Shown: one piece after another, positions 34,090 to 42,397 of the stretch
Position numbering within the stretch: the stretch's first letter is position 1
How the letters are laid out: each line of letters opens with the position of its first letter
Assembly (NCBI GenBank): GCA_041398565.1
Contig: JAWKUN010000002.1
Coordinates: 868,001 to 932,000 of the forward strand
Reading direction: 5' to 3'
Length of the DNA stretch: 64,000 nucleotides
Source of the DNA: DATGPD01 sp041398565
GTDB lineage: Bacteria > Planctomycetota > UBA1135 > UBA2386
The notes under the pieces: generated by a model
What the model saw: only the letters and a program-made list of their open reading frames with translations
Database searches by the model: none
What the model was told of the DNA's origin: nothing
Position numbers and translations under genes: made by a program

Positions 34090-34938
34090 ATGACAGACAC
34101 CCTGATTCTCGGTGCCGTCGCCTACGACCCCAAGGTCGTCACCATCTGGGACGGCTTCCTGCGCTGGTTCCTCGCCCGCGGCCTGCCGTTCGACTACGTG
34201 CTCTACCACAACTACGAGCGCCAGGTCGAACAGCACTTCGCCGGCGCCTTCCACGTGGCGTGGAACTCGCCGCTCGCGTGGCTGCAGGCCGAGCACGTCG
34301 CGCGCGCCCGCGGCCGCGGCGTGCGCGCCTTGGCCATGCGCGACACCGACCAGGACCTGACCTCGGTGGTCGTCGTCCGCGCCGACGGTCCGGTGCAGAA
34401 GGTCGACGACCTGCGCGGCAAGAGCCTCGGCGTGGGTGCGGGCGACTCGCCGCAGGCGACCCTCATTCCGCTCGAACACTTGGCCGCCCAAGGCCTGGTC
34501 GCCGACGTCGACTTCCGCGTGCGTCGCTTCGACGTCCTGGTCGGCAAGCACGGCGACCACGTCGGCGGCGAGCGCGACGCAGCGAAGGCGCTGCTCGCCG
34601 GCGAGGTCGACGCCGCGTGCATGATCGATGGCAACCATCTGCTGTTCGCGCAGGAGGGCACGCTGCCGCGCGGTGCGACCCGGGTGCTGACGCAGACCGG
34701 ACCGTACGACCACTGCAACTTCACGGTGCTCGACGGCGCGCCGGAGGCGTTGGTGGCGCGGTTCCACGAGCTGCTCCTCGGCATGCGCTACGACGATCCC
34801 GACGTGCGGCCGCTGCTCGACCTGGAGGGACTCAAGGCGTGGCGTCCGGGCCGCACCAGCGGCTACGGACTGCTCGAGCGCGCTTGCACGCGCTTCGATG
34901 CGTTGGCGCCGTTCCTGCGGCGCATGGGCGTGGGGTGA
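34090..34938 (+). CDS. PhnD-like substrate-binding protein without signal peptide
   Basis: A 282-residue protein of the PhnD/SsuA-type periplasmic-binding fold: LILGAVAYDPKVVTIWDGF, then FHVAWNSPLAWLQAEHVAR, VVVVRADGPVQKVDDLRGKSLGVG, DSPQATLIPLEHLA and GEVDAACMIDGNHLLF. Such proteins normally bind phosphonate, sulfonate or similar ligands for an ABC importer. Here there is no signal peptide and no permease or ATPase gene, so it should be cytoplasmic, perhaps a ligand-binding or enzyme-like relative (thiamine-precursor enzymes share the fold). GGGAGA lies about five bases before ATG 34090. The stop overlaps the next gene by four bases (GTGA). Confidence 0.85.
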   Translation: MTDTLILGAVAYDPKVVTIWDGFLRWFLARGLPFDYVLYHNYERQVEQHFAGAFHVAWNSPLAWLQAEHVARARGRGVRALAMRDTDQDLTSVVVVRADGPVQKVDDLRGKSLGVGAGDSPQATLIPLEHLAAQGLVADVDFRVRRFDVLVGKHGDHVGGERDAAKALLAGEVDAACMIDGNHLLFAQEGTLPRGATRVLTQTGPYDHCNFTVLDGAPEALVARFHELLLGMRYDDPDVRPLLDLEGLKAWRPGRTSGYGLLERACTRFDALAPFLRRMGVG

Positions 34939-36131
34939 CCGAGGTCGTCGACCTCGCCGGGCTGGGCCTCGACCAGGGTGCGGCGGTGTTGCTGCGCCTG
35001 CGCCTGGCCGGGTTGCCGCCTGGAGTTCGCCTGCAGGTGTTCGGCACGGCGCCCGACCTCGGCGTCCACCTGCGCGCCTTCGCCCGTGCCGAGGGGCACG
35101 CGTTCGTGGCGGGCGACGCGGCGACCGGCTCGCCGGCTGCCGAACTCGTGCGCGGCGTGGCGGCGAGCGCGCGCTGGCACGGCGCCGAGCGCGCTGGCAA
35201 CGCCGCGGCCGACGGCGTGGTCGCGCACGCGCCGGCGCACTGGGGCCTGGCCGCGCGCGGCGCCAGCGTCGAGGCCGGCGGACCGGCGTTCCACTTCGCC
35301 CTGGCCCACCGCGACGAGGTGTGGAGCGAAGACGCCGGCGAGCTCTACCGCGCCGCTGCCGCCGCCCAGTGGGACCCCGAGACCGCCATCCCTTGGCACG
35401 CCGAGCGCACGCAGCCGCCGTTCGTCGAGGATGCCCTGGTGCAGGTTCTCACTTACTTGATCGAGAACGAGACCGCGGCGCTCGTGGTGCCGGCGCGCTT
35501 CTGTGCGCAGGTGCACCCGCACTTCCGCGAGGTGATGCAGGTGCTGGCGATCCAGGCAGCCGACGAGGCCCGCCACCTCGAGGTGTTCACTCGGCGCGCG
35601 CGCTTGCGCAGCGACCAGTTGGGCCTTTCGACGGGCGGCGGCCAGGCGTCGCTGCAGACGCTGGTGGACGAGCCCGACTTCGCCCTCGCCAGCTTCCTAC
35701 TGAGCGTGCTCGGCGAGGGCTCCTTCGTGCACCTGCTCGGCTTCTTGCACGTGCACGCTCCCGACCGCTGCACCGCCGAGATCATGCGCCTTGCCGCCCA
35801 GGACGAGGCCCGCCACGTCGCCTTCGGCATGGCGCACTTGGCACGGCATGCCCGCGCCGACGCGACTCTCCTCGCCCGCTTGCGCGGCGCCATCGAGCGC
35901 CGCCACGACGCGCTGCGCCACACCGCCGGCCTCAACGCCGAGGTCTTCGACGCGCTGGTGGTCCTGGCGGCCGGTGGGCTGACGCCGGCGGCGCTCGCGG
36001 GCGGCCACGCTGCGGTCGTCGACCTGCAGATGCAGATGGACCAGGGCCGGCGCCACCGCCTGCGGCGGCTGGGCTTTGCCGCCGACGAGGCCGCGGCGCT
36101 GAGCGCGCTGCACACGCGCAACTTCATGTAG
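34935..36131 (+). CDS. TusA-like/ferritin-like di-iron fusion protein
   Basis: A 398-residue protein starting at GTG 34935, which overlaps the stop of the PhnD-like gene (GTGA). Residues 1-62 match the TusA fold (VVDLAGLGLDQGAAVLLRLR, PPGVRLQVFGTAPDLGVHL, FARAEGHAFVAG), but the usual CPxP Cys is absent (GLDQG). A linker of about 90 residues follows. The C-terminal 240 residues form a ferritin-like four-helix di-iron domain: an ENET segment near residue 179, DEARH at 210-214 and a second DEARH at 290-294, the duplicated Glu-His ligand pattern of di-iron oxidases. It is the last gene of the operon with an acyl-CoA-dehydrogenase-like enzyme. A redox enzyme in a sulfur or small-molecule pathway is likely. 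Confidence 0.8.
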   Translation: MTEVVDLAGLGLDQGAAVLLRLRLAGLPPGVRLQVFGTAPDLGVHLRAFARAEGHAFVAGDAATGSPAAELVRGVAASARWHGAERAGNAAADGVVAHAPAHWGLAARGASVEAGGPAFHFALAHRDEVWSEDAGELYRAAAAAQWDPETAIPWHAERTQPPFVEDALVQVLTYLIENETAALVVPARFCAQVHPHFREVMQVLAIQAADEARHLEVFTRRARLRSDQLGLSTGGGQASLQTLVDEPDFALASFLLSVLGEGSFVHLLGFLHVHAPDRCTAEIMRLAAQDEARHVAFGMAHLARHARADATLLARLRGAIERRHDALRHTAGLNAEVFDALVVLAAGGLTPAALAGGHAAVVDLQMQMDQGRRHRLRRLGFAADEAAALSALHTRNFM

Positions 36132-36252
36132 CGTTGCGACGCTACGGTCCGGTCTCCGGGCAGCGGGTCACGCTGATGGTTCCCGGGCGAGTCGCCATCG
36201 CCGGCCTCCAGGCTCGGCGCTGCGGGCGGTCGCCCTTACCACCGCGAACACT

Positions 36253-37044
36253 TCAGCGCGGGGCGGATGCCCGCGCCGCCGCTTCGCGTTGCAGCATCAA
36301 CTGCAGGAAGCCGACGCCACCGGCGCTCAGCCAGGTGAGCAGGGGAAAGAGGACGAGGAGCGGGGTCCAGACCAGGTACCACAACTGCTGCGTCGAGCCC
36401 GGCTCCAGACTGAGCGGGGTGCGTCCCAACGGATGAGCACAGAACTCGATGCCGTGTACGTCGAGGCTGGTGCCGAGTTCGCGGGTGGTGGCGAGGGTGG
36501 CGAGGATGCCGGCGGGCGCCCACAGGGCGATCGCCAGCAGCAAGAACGTCGCGGCGAAGGCGGCGACCGTCGGTCGTGTCCTCGCCAACAGCACGGCGCC
36601 GGCCACCGCCGCCAGCCAGACTGTGCCGTGCAGGCGGTAGGCGCCGACCTCCGGCGGGGCCGCCAACTTCTCGAGCAGCAGCGCGAGCGCGATGCCGCTC
36701 CAGGCCAGGAGGACAGGCCAGGCGAAGGGGTTGGCCGCGGCGAGGCGAGTGCGCGCGGCGGCCGCCAGAAACAGGCAGAAGGCGGCGGCGGCGGCGGCCC
36801 ACTGCCAGGCGGGCGCGCGCGTGACTTCGACCAGGAAGCGCTTCTGCTCCACCTGGTTGCCGACGTAGGCCGCCTGCTCGTGCACGACCTCGAGCCGGCG
36901 TTGGGCGCCACCTTCTGCGATGGCTTGGACGGCGAAGAAGGCGGCCGCCGCGAGGAGGACGACGGTCGGCAGGCGCCGTCTCGGGAAGAGGCCCGCCGCC
37001 GCGGCAGCAAGGGTGGCGCACCACAGCGCGACCGCTCCGGTCAT
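36253..37044 (-). CDS. Polytopic membrane protein of unknown function
   Basis: Not recognised. A 263-residue membrane protein with about six hydrophobic helices: MTGAVALWCATLAAAAAGLF at the start, LLAAAAFFAVQAIA, WAAAAAAFCLFLAAA, VLLAWSGIALALLL, LAAVAGAVLLA and LLLAIALWAPAGILATLA. A loop of about 40 residues after the second helix (EVVHEQAAYVGNQVEQKRFL) and a late loop (GIEFCAHPLGRTPLSLEPG) are probably extracytoplasmic. The region near the last helix (LVWTPLLVLFPLLTWL) could be re-entrant. It stands alone, leftward, between the TusA-ferritin gene and rpmI, with a divergent 120-bp gap. No motif gives a function. Confidence 0.7.
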   Translation of the reverse strand: MTGAVALWCATLAAAAAGLFPRRRLPTVVLLAAAAFFAVQAIAEGGAQRRLEVVHEQAAYVGNQVEQKRFLVEVTRAPAWQWAAAAAAFCLFLAAAARTRLAAANPFAWPVLLAWSGIALALLLEKLAAPPEVGAYRLHGTVWLAAVAGAVLLARTRPTVAAFAATFLLLAIALWAPAGILATLATTRELGTSLDVHGIEFCAHPLGRTPLSLEPGSTQQLWYLVWTPLLVLFPLLTWLSAGGVGFLQLMLQREAAARASAPR

Positions 37045-37109
37045 GCCGGCAGCGTCGTCGGCACCGGGGGCTCGGGCAAGGGCGCGGCCGAAGATTTGCG
37101 GGCGTCGTC

Positions 37110-37138
37110 TTGCCCGCTGCGGTGTGCCTGGCTACCTT
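37110..37138 (+). promoter_or_regulatory. Candidate promoter of rpmI-rplT
   Basis: TTGCCC (37110-37115), a 17-base spacer and TACCTT (37133-37138), about 27 bases before the rpmI start codon. This is a reasonable housekeeping-type promoter by spacing, but the match is imperfect in a GC-rich context. Confidence 0.35.
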
Positions 37139-37164
37139 CCTCGCCCCTCCACGTCGCGTTCGCC

Positions 37165-37362
37165 ATGACGAAGCAGAAGACCAAGAAGGCCGTGCGCAAG
37201 CGCATGAAGCTGACCAAGACCGGCAAGGTCAAGCGCCACCAGGCCTTTACCTCGCACATGATGGTCCGGCGGACCTCCAAGCGGAAGCGCCACCTGCGCT
37301 CCGCTCTCATCCAGGAGGGCGCGATCGGCAAGCAGATGGCCGAGGCGCTGCGCAACGCGTAG
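37165..37362 (+). CDS. rpmI: 50S ribosomal protein L35
   Basis: A 65-residue, very basic protein with the L35 pattern MTKQKTKKAVRKRMKLT at the start, GKVKRHQAFTSHMM and TSKRKRHLRSALIQE. Length is standard (about 65). It binds 23S rRNA in the large subunit. It is followed 21 bp later by rplT and by pheST, the common bacterial order; the usual upstream partner infC is missing, and the preceding gene is on the other strand. A promoter candidate lies directly upstream. Confidence 0.97.
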   Translation: MTKQKTKKAVRKRMKLTKTGKVKRHQAFTSHMMVRRTSKRKRHLRSALIQEGAIGKQMAEALRNA

Positions 37363-37383
37363 GAACGAACGGAGCCAGAGTCA

Positions 37384-37740
37384 ATGCGCGCCACCAACGG
37401 ATCCGCGACGCGTCAGCGTCGCAACCGCATTCTGAAGCGAGCCAAGGGCTTTCGCGGCGGCCGCGGTCGTCTGTACCGCACCGCCAAAGAAGTCACCATG
37501 CGAGCCGACGTGTTCGCCTTCGCTGGCCGTCGGGCCAAGAAGCGCGACTTCCGTCGCCTGTGGATCACGCGGATCACCGCCGCCGTGCGCTCGCGCGGCC
37601 TGATGTACAGCCGCTTCATCGCCGGCATCGCCAAGGCGGGCTGCCAGCTCAACCGCAAGGAGCTGTCGGAGCTCGCCATCCACGACCCGGCCGCGTTCGA
37701 CAAGGTCTGCGACATGGCCAAGTCGGCGCTCGCCGGCTGA
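37384..37740 (+). CDS. rplT: 50S ribosomal protein L20
   Basis: A 118-residue basic protein of the large ribosomal subunit, needed early in 23S assembly. Recognised by RQRRNRILKRAKGFRGGRGR, FAFAGRRAKKRDFRRLWI, RITAAVRSRGLMYSRFI and the C-terminal LAIHDPAAFDKVCDMAK. The length is right for the family. GGAG precedes the ATG. In other bacteria L20 can repress its own operon by binding the leader; no obvious leader structure was found here. Confidence 0.97.
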   Translation: MRATNGSATRQRRNRILKRAKGFRGGRGRLYRTAKEVTMRADVFAFAGRRAKKRDFRRLWITRITAAVRSRGLMYSRFIAGIAKAGCQLNRKELSELAIHDPAAFDKVCDMAKSALAG

Positions 37741-37917
37741 CCTCCCGGTCGCTTCGGCCGGCAGATCCGCGCCGGCAGATCCGCGGTTGCCGCGCCGTCG
37801 CGCAGCGCAGGTGCCCGCCACCGACGTGGGTGGTCGATCCGAGCGCATCGTGGTCGCCGCGCCGGCTTCGTCCATGCAGCTTGCAAGCCGCGGCGGCTTC
37901 CGGTTCAACACGCACCC

Positions 37918-38940
37918 ATGAGCGTCGAGCGCGAGCGTTGGCTCGCCGAGGTGAGCGCGGCGGCCGATCTCGAAGCGTTGAGGTCGGTGGAGTCGCGGCT
38001 CCTCGGCAAGAAGGGCGTGATCACCGAGCTGGTCAAGTCGGTGTCGGCGCTGCCACGCGAGGAGCGGCCGCAGGCGGGCAAGCTCTTCAACGCGACGAAG
38101 GTCGAGGTGGAGGCGGCGATCGCCAGCCGCCGTGAGGATCTCGCGGCGCAGGCGTGGACCGCCGAACTCGGGGCGGGCGACTTCGATCCGAGCGAGCCGG
38201 GGCCGCGCCTGCCGCGCGGCACGCTGCACCCGATCACGATCGTGCAGAACGAGCTCGTCGATCTGTTCGCCTCGCTCGGCTTCACCTGGCAGGACGGACC
38301 CGAGGTCGAGACCGAGTACTTCAACTTCGAGGCGCTCAACATCCCTGCCGACCACCCGGCGCGTGACACCCAAGACACGTTCTGGAACACCGACGGCACG
38401 CTCCTGCGCACGCACACCTCGCCCGTGCAGGTGCGCACCATGCGGCGCTTTCCGCCACCCCTCAAGGTCATCGTGCCGGGCCGCTGCTTCCGCGCCGAGA
38501 CCGTCGACGCCACCCACGAGCACACCTTCTACCAGATGGAGGGACTGGTCGTGGACCGCGACATCTCGGTGGCTCACCTCATCTACACCATGAAGACGTG
38601 CCTGCGCCACGTGCTCAAGCGCGACGTCAAGGTGCGGCTGCGCCCGGGCTACTTCCCGTTCGTCGAGCCGGGCTTCGAGCTCGACGTCAACTGCGCTTTC
38701 TGCGCCGGCACGGGCTGCAAGGTGTGCAAGCAGTCCGGCTGGATCGAGATCCTGCCTTGCGGACTGGTGCACCCCCGCGTCTTGCAGGCCGGCGGCGTCG
38801 ATCCCGAGCAGTTCGGCGGCTTCGCCTTCGGCATGGGGCTGCAGCGCGTGGTCATGCTGCGCTACGGCATCGATGACATCCGTCTGTTCATGGGGGGCGA
38901 CGTGCGCTTCCTGCGCCAGTTCGACGAGGTGGGGCCGTGA
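37918..38940 (+). CDS. pheS: Phenylalanyl-tRNA synthetase alpha subunit
   Basis: A 340-residue class II aminoacyl-tRNA synthetase subunit, normal length. The N-terminal coiled coil (about 1-85, LLGKKGVITELVKSV, EERPQAGKLFNATKVE) binds tRNA. The catalytic core has HPITIVQNELVDLFASLGF (motif 1), TSPVQVRTMRR and PGRCFRAETVDATHEHTFYQ (motif 2), FPFVEPGFELDV, and GGFAFGMGLQRVVMLRYGI (motif 3). It charges tRNA-Phe together with PheT. The stop overlaps the GTG start of pheT. It lies 177 bp after rplT, so it may have its own promoter. Confidence 0.97.
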   Translation: MSVERERWLAEVSAAADLEALRSVESRLLGKKGVITELVKSVSALPREERPQAGKLFNATKVEVEAAIASRREDLAAQAWTAELGAGDFDPSEPGPRLPRGTLHPITIVQNELVDLFASLGFTWQDGPEVETEYFNFEALNIPADHPARDTQDTFWNTDGTLLRTHTSPVQVRTMRRFPPPLKVIVPGRCFRAETVDATHEHTFYQMEGLVVDRDISVAHLIYTMKTCLRHVLKRDVKVRLRPGYFPFVEPGFELDVNCAFCAGTGCKVCKQSGWIEILPCGLVHPRVLQAGGVDPEQFGGFAFGMGLQRVVMLRYGIDDIRLFMGGDVRFLRQFDEVGP

Positions 38941-41327
38941 AGATCAGCTACCGATGGCTGGGACGCCACCTGGACCTCGAGGGCAAGTCGGCGCACGACG
39001 TGCGCGAGGATTTGACCATGAGCACCGCCGAGGTCGAGGGCGTGACCGCGCTGGGCAGCGGCCTCGAGCAGATCTTGGTGGGCCTCGTCGTCGAGTGCGG
39101 CCGTCATCCCGACGCCGACAAGCTGTCGGTGACGAAGGTCGACGTCGGCAGCGGCGACCTCGTCACGATCGTGTGCGGCGCGCCCAACGTCGCCGCCGGA
39201 CAGAAGGTGGCGGTGGCGCTACCGGGCGTCACTCTGCCGGGCGACGACAAGCCGCTGAAGAAGGCCAAGCTGCGCGGCGTCGAGTCGCACGGGATGATCT
39301 GCTCCGAGCGGGAGCTCCAGTTCAGCGACGAGCACCACGGCATCATGGTGCTCGACAAGGGGGCGCAGGTGGGGCAGCCGCTCACCGAGGTGATGCCGCT
39401 CGCGGACTGGGTGATCGAGATCGACAACAAGTCGATCAACCATCGTCCCGATCTGTGGGGGCACCGCGGCATCGCACGCGAACTGGCCGCGATCTGGGGG
39501 CGACGGCTGCGGCCGATGTCGTCGCCGGTGCCGCTGCCGGAGGAGGGCGAGACTCGCCCGGTGGTCATCGACGACCTCGCGGCCTGCCCGCGCTACTGCG
39601 GGTTGATCGTGCGCAACGTCGAGGTGCGTCCGTCGCCGGCTTGGTTGGCGGCGCTGCTGCGCGCCGTCGGGCTGCGGCCGATCAACAATCTGGTCGACCT
39701 CACCAACTTCGTGATGCTCGACCTCGGGCAGCCGATGCACGCCTTCGACCTGCGCCACATCGCCGACGACGGCGTGCGCGTGCGCTTCGCGCGTGCCGGC
39801 GAGACCATGCGCACGCTGGACGGAGTGGAGCGCAAGCTCGAGGAACGCGATCTCCTCATCACGTCCGGCGACCGGCCCGTGGGGCTCGCCGGCGTGATGG
39901 GTGGCGAGAAGTCGATGGTCGAGGCCGACACGACCACGCTGTTCCTCGAGGCGGCGACGTTCCATCCGGCGACGGTGCGCCGCACGAGCGTTCGCCTGGG
40001 CCTGCGCACCGATTCCAGTGCCCGCTTCGAGAAGTCGCTCGATCCGGCCAACGCCGAACTGGCGATCCACGCCTACTTGCGGGCTCTCGCCGACATCGGC
40101 GCGCCGGGCGCACCAGGGGCGCTCGTGGATCCCGCCGACTGGCGCTACGAGCCACGGCGGGTCACCCTGCGCAAGGCACGTCTGGCCCGCAAGCTCGGTG
40201 TCGACCTACCGGCGGCGGACGTGGCGCGCATCCTCACCAGTCTCGATTTCGACGTGCGCGAGTACGACGAGCACTTCGAGGTGGGGGTGCCGTCGTTCCG
40301 CGCCACCAAGGACGTCGCCATCGAGGACGATCTCGTCGAAGAAGTCGGGCGCATGCACCGCTACGACAACATCCCCGAGCAGCCGCTCGCGGGCACCTTG
40401 ACCGTGCCGGTGCGCGAGCCGGAACTCTGGCTGGCGCGGACGCTGGTCAAGGACGCCGCGACCGAACTCGCCTGCCACGAGGTCTACGACTACACGTTCG
40501 TGCCCGACGCGGTGCTCGCCGCGTGCGGCGCCGAGGTGCAGGCCTACGTCGAGGTCGCGAATCCCGTCGCGCCCGAGATCCGCAAGATCCGTCGCCACGT
40601 CATGCCGAGCTTGCTGGCATCGCTGGCGGGCAACCAGCGGCACGCCGCCGAGGTGCGCCTGGTCGAGCTGGGAAAGGGCTACGACTCCGAGCGACGCGTC
40701 GAGGGCGGGCTGCCGGCCGAGACCCTGGAACTGGCCTTCGCCTGGAGCCGGGCCGAGGGTGACCACCCCTACGCCGAGCTACGGTCGGGCGTCGAGTCGC
40801 TCCTGCGGCGAATCGGCTGCCCGCACGAAGTCCGCGCGCGCGCCGAGGTCGGCGACCGCAGCTGGATCCACCCAGGGCGTACGGCTGCCATCACCGCCGC
40901 TGGCCGCGAGCTCGGCTACGTCGGCGCCGTGCGGCCCGACGTGCTGCAGCGGCTCGGCCTGCCTGCCGGATGTGCGGTCGCGAACCTCGACCTCCGGGCG
41001 ATCCTCGGTGCCGGCCTCCAGGCCAGGACGATGTCGCACCTGCCGCGCTTTCCCAGCCAGCCGGTGGACGTCGCTCTCATCGTGCCCGCGGCGACCCCGG
41101 TCGCCGACGTGGAGGCGTTCCTGCGGTCGGCCGGAAAGAAGCTCGTGCGCGAGGTCGTGCTCTTCGAGGTCTACCGTGGCGACCGCGTGCCCGAGGGCAC
41201 CAAGAGTCTCAATTTCACCGTCGTGCTGGGCGCCGACGACCGCACCCTGGTGGCCGACGACGAGGCCCGGTTCCTGGCCCGGGTGCGCGAGCAGGCGGGG
41301 ACCATCGGCGCCACCCTGCGCGGCTGA
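38937..41327 (+). CDS. pheT: Phenylalanyl-tRNA synthetase beta subunit
   Basis: A 796-residue large subunit, starting at GTG 38937 inside the pheS stop (GTGA). In order: KISYRWLGRHLDLEG, an EMAP/tRNA-binding domain (about 40-150, ECGRHPDADKLSVTKVDVG), the B3/B4 editing domain (about 210-390, WLAALLRAVGLRPINNLVD, VMGGEKSMVEAD, ARFEKSLDPANAE), B5 (about 400-480, IEDDLVEEVGRMHRYDNIP), the pseudo-catalytic core and a C-terminal anticodon-binding FDX-ACB domain (about 700-796, RFPSQPVDVALIVPA). All canonical parts are present, so the enzyme should be functional. It ends the rpmI-rplT-pheS-pheT group. Confidence 0.97.
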   Translation: MKISYRWLGRHLDLEGKSAHDVREDLTMSTAEVEGVTALGSGLEQILVGLVVECGRHPDADKLSVTKVDVGSGDLVTIVCGAPNVAAGQKVAVALPGVTLPGDDKPLKKAKLRGVESHGMICSERELQFSDEHHGIMVLDKGAQVGQPLTEVMPLADWVIEIDNKSINHRPDLWGHRGIARELAAIWGRRLRPMSSPVPLPEEGETRPVVIDDLAACPRYCGLIVRNVEVRPSPAWLAALLRAVGLRPINNLVDLTNFVMLDLGQPMHAFDLRHIADDGVRVRFARAGETMRTLDGVERKLEERDLLITSGDRPVGLAGVMGGEKSMVEADTTTLFLEAATFHPATVRRTSVRLGLRTDSSARFEKSLDPANAELAIHAYLRALADIGAPGAPGALVDPADWRYEPRRVTLRKARLARKLGVDLPAADVARILTSLDFDVREYDEHFEVGVPSFRATKDVAIEDDLVEEVGRMHRYDNIPEQPLAGTLTVPVREPELWLARTLVKDAATELACHEVYDYTFVPDAVLAACGAEVQAYVEVANPVAPEIRKIRRHVMPSLLASLAGNQRHAAEVRLVELGKGYDSERRVEGGLPAETLELAFAWSRAEGDHPYAELRSGVESLLRRIGCPHEVRARAEVGDRSWIHPGRTAAITAAGRELGYVGAVRPDVLQRLGLPAGCAVANLDLRAILGAGLQARTMSHLPRFPSQPVDVALIVPAATPVADVEAFLRSAGKKLVREVVLFEVYRGDRVPEGTKSLNFTVVLGADDRTLVADDEARFLARVREQAGTIGATLRG

Positions 41328-41334
41328 CCCGCCC

Positions 41335-41450
41335 CGGTGTTCTGCTTGGCTGACCCGCCCCCGTCGACCCCGCCCCCGTCGTCCCCGCCCCCGTCTTCCC
41401 CGCCTTCCCCGCCCCCGTCTTCCCGCCCCGGGCTCCCGCCCCGGGTTCCC
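41335..41450. repeat. Pyrimidine-rich simple repeat (G-quadruplex-prone on the minus strand)
   Basis: A run of about 115 bp after pheT made of repeated CCCCGCCCCCGTC-type units (top strand almost only C, T and G spaced as CCCC/CCCCC). The complementary strand contains many runs of four or five G separated by one to six bases. It shows no coding pattern. It lies before the family B double hairpin. Confidence 0.8.
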
Positions 41451-41451
41451 G

Positions 41452-41538
41452 CCCAGCGTTCAGCGGTGGAGCTTTGCTCCATCCGCTGCAACGCTGGGCG
41501 CGATGGCCGGCGACCCTACGGGTCGCCCGGCCATCGCG
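41452..41538 (+). repeat. Family B double-hairpin repeat, best copy (terminator-like)
   Basis: Two adjacent long inverted repeats. The first (41452-41498) pairs CCCAGCGTT/AACGCTGGG, CAGCGG/CCGCTG and GGAGC/GCTCC around a TTT loop. The second (41499-41538) pairs CGCGATGGCCGG/CCGGCCATCGCG and CGACCC/GGGTCG around TAC with a bulged C. No U-tract follows. It lies 125 bp after pheT and could end its transcript or act as a RNA element; copies occur at 54093 and, degenerate, at 29398. Confidence 0.85.
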
Positions 41539-41831
41539 AGATTCGGTTCTAGGGGCTTGAGTCGAGGTCGCAGGGCGGATACCTCTTCCGTTTGACCGCG
41601 GGGATAGGCTCGCCGAGCCGACTCGGATCCGCGGCTTGAAGTGGCTTCTCAGGATCCCTGTTCTTGATCGTGTGACTGTCGGCTCGCGGTGCGGCGAGTG
41701 CATTCCTGGAAGCTACGCGGCGCCGAGCAGGCCCGCGCGTGACGACCAAGGGGACGCGAAGGCTCGCGAAGACGTTGCGCTGGTGCAGGCTGCCCGAGAG
41801 GCGAAGAGTTAGAGACAGCGAGAAGAGTTCG

Positions 41832-42245
41832 ATGGGTAACCGCCTGTATGTGGGCAACCTTTCCTACAACACGACCGAAGAGTCGATCAACGAGGCGTTC
41901 GGCCTCGATGGTCGTCAAGTCGCCGCCGTGCAACTGATGATGGACCGCGAGACTGGCCGCTCGCGAGGCTTTGCTTTCGTCGACATGGCCACCGACGACG
42001 ACGCCCGCAAGGCGATCGAGGCGATGAACGGCTACGAGCTCGACGGTCGCCGCCTGCGCGTCAACGAGGCCGAGGAGCGTCGCCCGCGTGCGGGTGGCGG
42101 CGGTGGCGGTGGCGGCTTCGGTGGCGGTGGCGGTGGTGGCTACGGCGGTGGCGGCGGCGGCGGTGGTCGCGGCGGCCGCGGCGGTTTCGGTGGCGGCCGC
42201 GGTGGCCGTGACCGCGATCGCGACCGTGGCGGTCGCGACTGGTAG
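41832..42245 (+). CDS. RRM RNA-binding protein with Gly/Arg-rich tail
   Basis: A 137-residue protein: an RNA recognition motif (residues 1-80) with RNP2 LYVGNL and RNP1 RGFAFVDM, followed by a glycine-rich tail of about 50 residues with RGG/RDR repeats (residues 86-137). Single-RRM, Gly-rich proteins occur in cyanobacteria, Planctomycetota and others and often respond to cold. GAGAAGAG lies about five bases before ATG 41832. The 290 bp between the family B repeat and the ATG contain no gene and may form a regulatory leader, but no specific element was recognised. The tail DNA is a low-complexity GGC/GGT array that could vary in length. Confidence 0.92.
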   Translation: MGNRLYVGNLSYNTTEESINEAFGLDGRQVAAVQLMMDRETGRSRGFAFVDMATDDDARKAIEAMNGYELDGRRLRVNEAEERRPRAGGGGGGGGFGGGGGGGYGGGGGGGGRGGRGGFGGGRGGRDRDRDRGGRDW

Positions 42246-42397
42246 CCGGCCCGCAGGCCTGGCTGCGGCTGGCGCCCTGACCGGGCACTGCTCCGACGCT
42301 GGCAACTACCTCCTCTCCGATGGGCCCGTGAGCGAATCCAGCCTACGGGCTGTGAGCGTGTTGTTGGCGATCACCTCCGCGATCGCGAGCCTCCGGC

